DNA from: SVTX01 sp045658225
GTDB taxonomy: Bacteria; Bacillota; Clostridia; Oscillospirales; CAG-272
Assembly: GCA_045658225.1 (NCBI GenBank)
Contig: JAZOUO010000058.1
Coordinates: 1-8,521 of the forward strand
Reading direction: 5' to 3'
DNA length: 8,521 bases
Part shown: piece after piece, positions 5,400 through 8,521 of the stretch
How positions within the stretch are numbered: the first letter of the stretch is position 1
How the letters are laid out: the number at the start of each line of letters is the position of its first letter
Translations under genes and position numbers: made by a program
Notes under the pieces: generated by a model
Databases searched by the model: none
What the model saw: only the letters and a program-made list of their open reading frames with translations
Told to the model about the DNA's origin: nothing

Positions 5400-6243
5400 A
5401 TAACAAGTTTTCGTAATATTTTTTCATCGTCAGCGCATCCTCGGGCATTGTACCGTCCGACTCGCATATAATTCTCGGTGTCCAACCGTCTTTTGCGATA
5501 GCTTCCATAAGCGGCTCAAACGACGGACCGTAAATATCGTCCGCAAATGTCAGATGCTTCTTTTCTCCCGCACCCGTAAACTCAATTTTGGAGAAGTGAC
5601 AATGAAGATTTTTTGCAACCTCCTCGCCACAACCCTTTGCTATCTTGTCAAATACGTATCTGTAATCATCTACTGTGCGGAAGAGTCCTCCCTCGCGAGC
5701 ATTCATATGACCGAAGTCCACGACAGGTGCGTAATGCTTGTCCACCTGACACTGCTCTATGACCTCGTCGAGCGTGCCAAGCTGATTGACCTTGCCCATA
5801 GTCTCAATACCAAGCTTTATGGGAGTGTCTCCGACCGCCTCAATTACCCTTTCAAGCGTGTCCATAGACAGTCTCATAGCTTCCTTGCGGCTTATCTTCG
5901 CCGCGCTTCCGCTGTGAATTACGATAGTGTCCGCGTGGAGGAGCTCCGCCGCCCAAAGCGACTTCTTGATATATTCAATGCTATTAAGTCTCTTTTGCTC
6001 CTCAATACTTGAAAGCGAGATAAAATACGGCGTGTGGAGTGACATCAGAATTCCGTACTTTTCTGCCTCCTCACCAATCTTGCGAAGCGCCGACTCGCCT
6101 GCCATAATGCCCTTGCCCGCCTCATATTCGTACGCGTCAAGTCCAAAGCTCTTTACCCATTCGGGTGCTTGCGATGTAGACTTTTTCCCCTCTGCGTAAA
6201 ACAACTCACCATTTCCGCCGGGGCCGAATTTTGCTCTATCCAT
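5398..6243 (-). CDS. Endonuclease IV-like TIM-barrel protein (AP endonuclease family 2)
   Basis: A member of the xylose isomerase-like TIM-barrel superfamily, closest by motif order to endonuclease IV (Nfo), which cuts DNA at abasic sites. I prefer the ATG at 6243 (281 residues): an AAAGGA site lies 8 bases upstream, whereas the alternative TTG at 6249 has almost no spacing from it. Numbered from that TTG, the metal-binding residues of Nfo appear as H72 (SLHTPY), H112 (VIHSG), E149 (GIETMG), D178 and H181 (VVDFGHMNA), H218 (HCHFSK), H232 (KKHLTF) and E263 (ICESDG). The aspartate expected two residues before H232 is lysine (K230), so one of nine ligands seems lost. It may be a divergent nuclease or a sugar-phosphate isomerase/epimerase relative. 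The gene follows the YqeG-like gene without a gap. Its TAG stop lies on the end of the adjoining repeat element. Confidence 0.8.
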   Translation of the reverse strand: MDRAKFGPGGNGELFYAEGKKSTSQAPEWVKSFGLDAYEYEAGKGIMAGESALRKIGEEAEKYGILMSLHTPYFISLSSIEEQKRLNSIEYIKKSLWAAELLHADTIVIHSGSAAKISRKEAMRLSMDTLERVIEAVGDTPIKLGIETMGKVNQLGTLDEVIEQCQVDKHYAPVVDFGHMNAREGGLFRTVDDYRYVFDKIAKGCGEEVAKNLHCHFSKIEFTGAGEKKHLTFADDIYGPSFEPLMEAIAKDGWTPRIICESDGTMPEDALTMKKYYENLL

Positions 6244-6245
6244 AA

Positions 6246-6812
6246 TCAATTTCCTTTGTAATTTTTCTTGTAGCGTCCCTCAAGCCAGAATGAACATATC
6301 TCTCTGTACTGCTCTCCGTTTTTCTTAACGAATTTCTTTATCGTAGGGACTTCAATTCGGCGCTTGCTTCTGAAAAAGAGATTGTTCTTGTCCTTTATCG
6401 GAGGCACTATTATCGTCACAAGCTTTATATTGTTGCCCGCGCTCGCGTCGGTCAGAAGCTGGTCGCCAAGCATTGCGGTATTTTTCACGTCACTGCCCAG
6501 AATCTCCATAGCCTTATAGAGATTTTTTGCGAACGGCTTGCCGCTTTTTGAAAACGCGGGTATACCTATCTCGCTATTGAAAAGCTCGACTCTCTCAGCG
6601 TCATTATTTGAAACGAACGCCGCCTTTATATCATTGTCGTCAAGAGCCTTGAACCAAGCCTTGATATGCTCGTCAGGCAGCGACTGCTCGTAAGGCGCGA
6701 GGGTATTATCTATGTCTATGAGAAGCGCCGATATACCAATGCTATGCAAAAACTCGGGTGTTATATCCCTATACGTCGCAAACATATAATCGGGTGTGAA
6801 AATTTTTGCCAT
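6246..6812 (-). CDS. yqeG: YqeG family HAD-IIIA phosphatase
   Basis: A 188-residue cytoplasmic haloacid-dehalogenase-type protein of the YqeG family, common in Firmicutes and probably a phosphatase of unknown substrate. The HAD motifs are in order: DIDNTL (33-38, nucleophile D33 and acid/base D35), VSNN (67-70), the lysine of SKSGKP (K92), and GDQLLTD (116-122, metal-binding D117 and D122). No large cap domain is present, as expected for subclass III. The C-terminal FFRSKRRIEVP stretch fits the family. The ATG is preceded by GGAG 5 bases upstream and by a clear sigma-A promoter giving a leader of only about 25 bases. It is the first gene of the seven-gene unit. Its TGA stop at 6246-6248 lies just ahead of the ATG of the next gene at 6243, so the two are probably translationally coupled. 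Confidence 0.9.
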   Translation of the reverse strand: MAKIFTPDYMFATYRDITPEFLHSIGISALLIDIDNTLAPYEQSLPDEHIKAWFKALDDNDIKAAFVSNNDAERVELFNSEIGIPAFSKSGKPFAKNLYKAMEILGSDVKNTAMLGDQLLTDASAGNNIKLVTIIVPPIKDKNNLFFRSKRRIEVPTIKKFVKKNGEQYREICSFWLEGRYKKNYKGN

Positions 6813-6843
6813 ACTTACTCCATTATAAATAAATATTCATAAT

Positions 6844-6872
6844 ATTATACTATATAATTTGGTAAAGGTCAA
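6844..6872 (-). promoter_or_regulatory. Sigma-A promoter of the yqeG-to-hisS transcription unit
   Basis: On the minus strand the -35 is TTGACC (6867-6872), the spacer is 17 bases and the -10 is a perfect TATAAT (6844-6849). The predicted start is near 6837, leaving about 25 bases of leader before the yqeG ATG, too short for a riboswitch or T-box. It lies between the cyuA terminator and yqeG. Confidence 0.85.
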
Positions 6873-6892
6873 GACGTAAAATGTAAAAATAT

Positions 6893-6921
6893 AAAAAAGC
6901 CTTCGTCAAAGAAGGCTTTTT
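6893..6921 (-). terminator. Intrinsic terminator of the cyuA-like gene
   Basis: An 11-bp inverted repeat (AAAAAGCCTTC 6894-6904 with GAAGGCTTTTT 6911-6921, 6-base loop) starts 3 bases after the stop codon. On the minus strand its 3' arm ends in six T residues (complement of 6893-6898). The shape is symmetric, so it could also work on the plus strand. Confidence 0.88.
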
Positions 6922-6923
6922 CT

Positions 6924-8192
6924 TTATTCTTCAATCATTATGCTTATAATTTCTCGGTCAGTCTCTTTCATTCCCGCACGGGCAAGACGTGATACGTTTT
7001 CAATAGTATTTTCAACGCCCTTTTTGACTATTCCCTCGCCGCCGTGGAACTGATTTCCCTGCTTATACATCTCGTATCCAAGAATACCACTCTCGACAGC
7101 AATGGCAATCTTCGCCGCGCAGGACGCTTTTGCTCCGTCACAGATAACCCCCGAGTCAACCGCCAAGGCGTTTACAAGAGTATGACCTACATCTCGGTAG
7201 CCACCGCCAAGCAGATATGCAATTCCGCATCCTGCCCCCGCGCCCGCAGACACTACTCCACAGTACGCCGAAAGCGTACCGATTCCCGACTTGAGATGTG
7301 TCGTGATAAGATTTGACACGCAAAGAGCTCTGTAAAGTCTATCTTCCTCTATTCCAAGCTCACGAGCATATACGATAACGGGTATAGATGCCGTCATTCC
7401 CTGATTGCCGCTTCCCGAGTTTATAACAACAGGCAGCTCACAGCCGTTCATTCTTGCGTCACTTCCCGCCGCGGCATACGCCTTTGCCTTTATCTTTATA
7501 TCATCGGGATATACCGACAAAAACACCTTGCCAACATTAGCGCCCCAATTGTTTTTTATGCCTTCCTCTGCGATAGCCATATTGTATTCTATCTGCCTGT
7601 CAAGGATCTCTTTTACGTCGGATATATCCACACAGTCCGCAAACTCAACTATCTTCTCAACACTCAAGCACGAACGGTCGGTACACGTCTCTCTCTCGTT
7701 GTTTTCGTTTTTGAATATGACCTCTCCATCACGACGAAGCTCAACGATATTTGTGTGCTTGTCCTTTATGCGAACGTACGCCGAATGCTCACCCGCATAA
7801 AGCGTCACCGCTATATCGAATACACATGATGTTTTTCTATGCTCAAGTGAGATTTCACACTTCTCTCTGAAGCTTGAAATTTCGGGTATCTGCTCGTGCT
7901 TTATCGACGAAAGCACCTGAAGTCCAAGCGCCGAATTGCCCACGGCAACGCCTGCCGCAAGAGCGTTCTCTATTCCGCGCATACCGCCTGTATGAGGCAC
8001 AACTACGCTCTTTACGTTCTTAATAATATTGCCACTGACAGAAATTTTCGCGCTGGTGGGCATACATCCGAGAATATCCTTTGCCTTAGCGCCCGCATAA
8101 GCGATAGCCGCAGGCTCGGTGCATCCCATAGCTGGCACAAGCTCCTCGCGGAGTATGGATATGTAATTGTCGTAGTTTGTATTGCGCTTCAT
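6924..8192 (-). CDS. cyuA: L-cysteine desulfidase / L-serine ammonia-lyase family iron-sulfur enzyme (CyuA/UPF0597)
   Basis: A 422-residue cytoplasmic protein of the UPF0597/CyuA (formerly YhaM) family, related to the alpha subunit of iron-sulfur L-serine dehydratase. Family members break down L-cysteine to pyruvate, ammonia and sulfide using a [4Fe-4S] cluster. The family signature MGCTEPAAIAYAGA (22-35) is intact, as are SGNIIKN (53-59), GCELPVVINSGSGNQG (250-265), CVSNLITTHLKSGIGTLSA (291-309) and ICDGAKASCAAK (350-361). Candidate cluster or catalytic cysteines are C24, C291, C311, C322 and C351; I cannot say which bind iron. The ATG has a perfect GGAGG 5 bases upstream. It sits about 26 bases after the terminator of the tRNA cluster, with no convincing promoter of its own, and has its own terminator. 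Whether it prefers cysteine or serine cannot be decided from sequence. Confidence 0.9.
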   Translation of the reverse strand: MKRNTNYDNYISILREELVPAMGCTEPAAIAYAGAKAKDILGCMPTSAKISVSGNIIKNVKSVVVPHTGGMRGIENALAAGVAVGNSALGLQVLSSIKHEQIPEISSFREKCEISLEHRKTSCVFDIAVTLYAGEHSAYVRIKDKHTNIVELRRDGEVIFKNENNERETCTDRSCLSVEKIVEFADCVDISDVKEILDRQIEYNMAIAEEGIKNNWGANVGKVFLSVYPDDIKIKAKAYAAAGSDARMNGCELPVVINSGSGNQGMTASIPVIVYARELGIEEDRLYRALCVSNLITTHLKSGIGTLSAYCGVVSAGAGAGCGIAYLLGGGYRDVGHTLVNALAVDSGVICDGAKASCAAKIAIAVESGILGYEMYKQGNQFHGGEGIVKKGVENTIENVSRLARAGMKETDREIISIMIEE

Positions 8193-8218
8193 AAAAACCT
8201 CCGACGTCAGATTTAGAC

Positions 8219-8245
8219 AAAAAGCGCACCGCTATTGCGATGCGC
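8219..8245 (-). terminator. Intrinsic terminator of the tRNA cluster
   Basis: On the minus strand, 8 bases beyond the CCA end of tRNA-His, GCGCATCGC (8237-8245) pairs with GCGGTGCGC (8224-8232) through a 9-bp stem with one G-U pair and a 4-base loop. It is followed by five T residues (complement of 8219-8223). It separates the tRNA cluster from the cyuA-like gene. Confidence 0.8.
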
Positions 8246-8253
8246 CTGCATTA

Positions 8254-8331
8254 TGGGGTGAGATATGGGAGTCGAACCCACGGCCTCCAGGGCCACAACC
8301 TGGCGCTATAACCAACTTAGCTAATCCCACC
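8254..8331 (-). tRNA. tRNA-His (anticodon GUG)
   Basis: A full cloverleaf is readable. The acceptor stem pairs GTGGGAT (8324-8330) with ATCTCAC (8258-8264), and the D stem is GCTA/TAGC. The anticodon stem CCAGG/CCTGG has loop TTGTGGC (anticodon GTG), the variable loop has 5 bases, and the T arm is GTGGG-TTCGACT-CCCAT. The histidine identity pair is encoded in the genome: the extra G-1 at 8331 opposite C73 at 8257. CCA is also encoded (8254-8256). Only 3 bases separate it from tRNA-Arg. Confidence 0.97.
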
Positions 8332-8334
8332 GTA

Positions 8335-8411
8335 TGGCGTGCCTTGAGGGACTCGAACCCCCGACCTACTGCTTAGAAGGCAGTTGCTCTATCCAGCTGA
8401 GCTAAAGGCAC
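8335..8411 (-). tRNA. tRNA-Arg (anticodon UCU)
   Basis: The acceptor stem pairs GTGCCTT (8405-8411) with AAGGCAC (8339-8345). The D arm has GCTC/GAGC with AGCTGGATA. The anticodon stem ACTGC/GCAGT carries loop CTTCTAA, so the anticodon is TCT, reading AGA/AGG codons. The variable loop is AGGTC and the T arm GGGGG-TTCGAGT-CCCTC. Discriminator G73 and CCA are encoded (8335-8338). Confidence 0.97.
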
Positions 8412-8413
8412 AC

Positions 8414-8467
8414 TGCACTGAAAATCAGTGCAAAATTTTTGCCTCACGGTCACCCGCTCGGCAAAAA
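8414..8467. other. tRNA spacer with two inverted repeats
   Basis: Between tRNA-Gly and tRNA-Arg, an outer 8-bp stem (TTTTTGCC 8436-8443 with GGCAAAAA 8460-8467) encloses a CGG/CCG stem that, on the minus strand, closes a GTGA (GNRA-type) tetraloop. A second perfect stem, TGCACTGA (8414-8421) with TCAGTGCA (8425-8432), lies next to the 5' end of tRNA-Arg. Neither has a good terminator tail in the minus direction. They may guide tRNA precursor processing. Confidence 0.55.
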
Positions 8468-8472
8468 AAGAA

Positions 8473-8521
8473 TGGAGCGAGTGATGGGAATCGAACCCAC
8501 GCGACCAGCTTGGAAGGCTGG
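8473..8521 (-). tRNA. tRNA-Gly (anticodon UCC), 5' part cut off by the window edge
   Basis: The 3' two-thirds is present: anticodon stem CCAGC/GCTGG with loop CTTCCAA (anticodon TCC), variable loop TCGC, T arm GTGGG-TTCGATT-CCCAT, acceptor 3' strand CACTCGC (8477-8483), discriminator T73 and an encoded CCA (8473-8475). U73 is usual for bacterial tRNA-Gly. The acceptor 5' strand and D arm lie beyond the window. Confidence 0.93.

Noticed and set aside
5285..5485. Minus-strand 66-residue frame running from inside the TIM-barrel gene into the intergenic element
   Set aside because: It starts inside a real gene in another frame and its second half is simply translated hairpin sequence; no ribosome binding site supports it.
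5398..6249. TTG start at 6249 for the TIM-barrel gene
   Set aside because: The AAAGGA site lies almost against the TTG, while the ATG at 6243 has normal spacing; the two extra residues have no support.
6813..6923. Riboswitch or T-box leader controlling the yqeG-to-hisS unit
   Set aside because: The predicted leader is only about 25 bases and the rest of the gap is taken up by the promoter and the cyuA terminator.
8182..8376. Plus-strand 64-residue frame containing WESNPRPPGP and LRDSNPRPTA
   Set aside because: This is the antisense translation of the tRNA-His and tRNA-Arg genes, a well-known kind of spurious protein. There is no ribosome binding site and the tRNA cloverleaves explain the sequence.

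Overview
The window looks like a chromosomal segment of a low-to-mid GC Gram-positive anaerobe, most likely a gut member of the Clostridia (Oscillospiraceae/Ruminococcaceae-like). This rests on the gene families present: the Firmicutes-type HAD protein YqeG, PlsY, a CyuA/UPF0597 cysteine desulfidase and a PF13679-type methyltransferase. It also fits the strong AGGAGG-type ribosome binding sites, sigma-A promoters and CCA-encoding tRNA genes. The assignment is inference; no marker settles the species. Every supported gene lies on the minus strand, so transcription runs from high to low coordinates.

Right end (8193-8521): a tRNA cluster, read as tRNA-Gly(UCC, cut by the window edge), tRNA-Arg(UCU) and tRNA-His(GUG), closed by a terminator hairpin. 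Next comes an iron-sulfur L-cysteine desulfidase/L-serine ammonia-lyase family gene (cyuA-like, 6924-8192) with its own terminator at 6893-6921.

Middle (319-6872): a textbook sigma-A promoter (TTGACC, 17 bp, TATAAT) starts a compact seven-gene transcription unit: yqeG-like HAD phosphatase, endonuclease IV-like TIM barrel, M24 aminopeptidase, plsY, a class I methyltransferase, a small unknown protein and hisS. Most junctions are 4-bp overlaps or short gaps. The exception is a 198-bp gap between the TIM-barrel and peptidase genes. It holds a hairpin-rich element with imperfect terminal inverted repeats, one end of which overlaps the stop codon of the upstream gene; a secondary promoter for the downstream genes sits at the other end. 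The PlsY has an unusual C-terminal zinc-ribbon and lysine-rich tail. The unit ends in a perfect 14-bp terminator hairpin right after hisS.

Left end (1-250): the most unusual part. A tandem array of an 80-bp non-coding unit (two identical copies plus a 52-bp partial copy) runs off the window. Each unit contains two hairpins, is itself built from two related half-units, and carries the 8-mer AAGGAGGT (anti-Shine-Dalgarno ACCTCCTT on the other strand). A very strong-looking minus-strand promoter (A-tracts, TTGCAA, 17 bp, TGATATAAT) has its predicted start within a few bases of the array edge. The array may therefore be transcribed as an abundant repetitive RNA.
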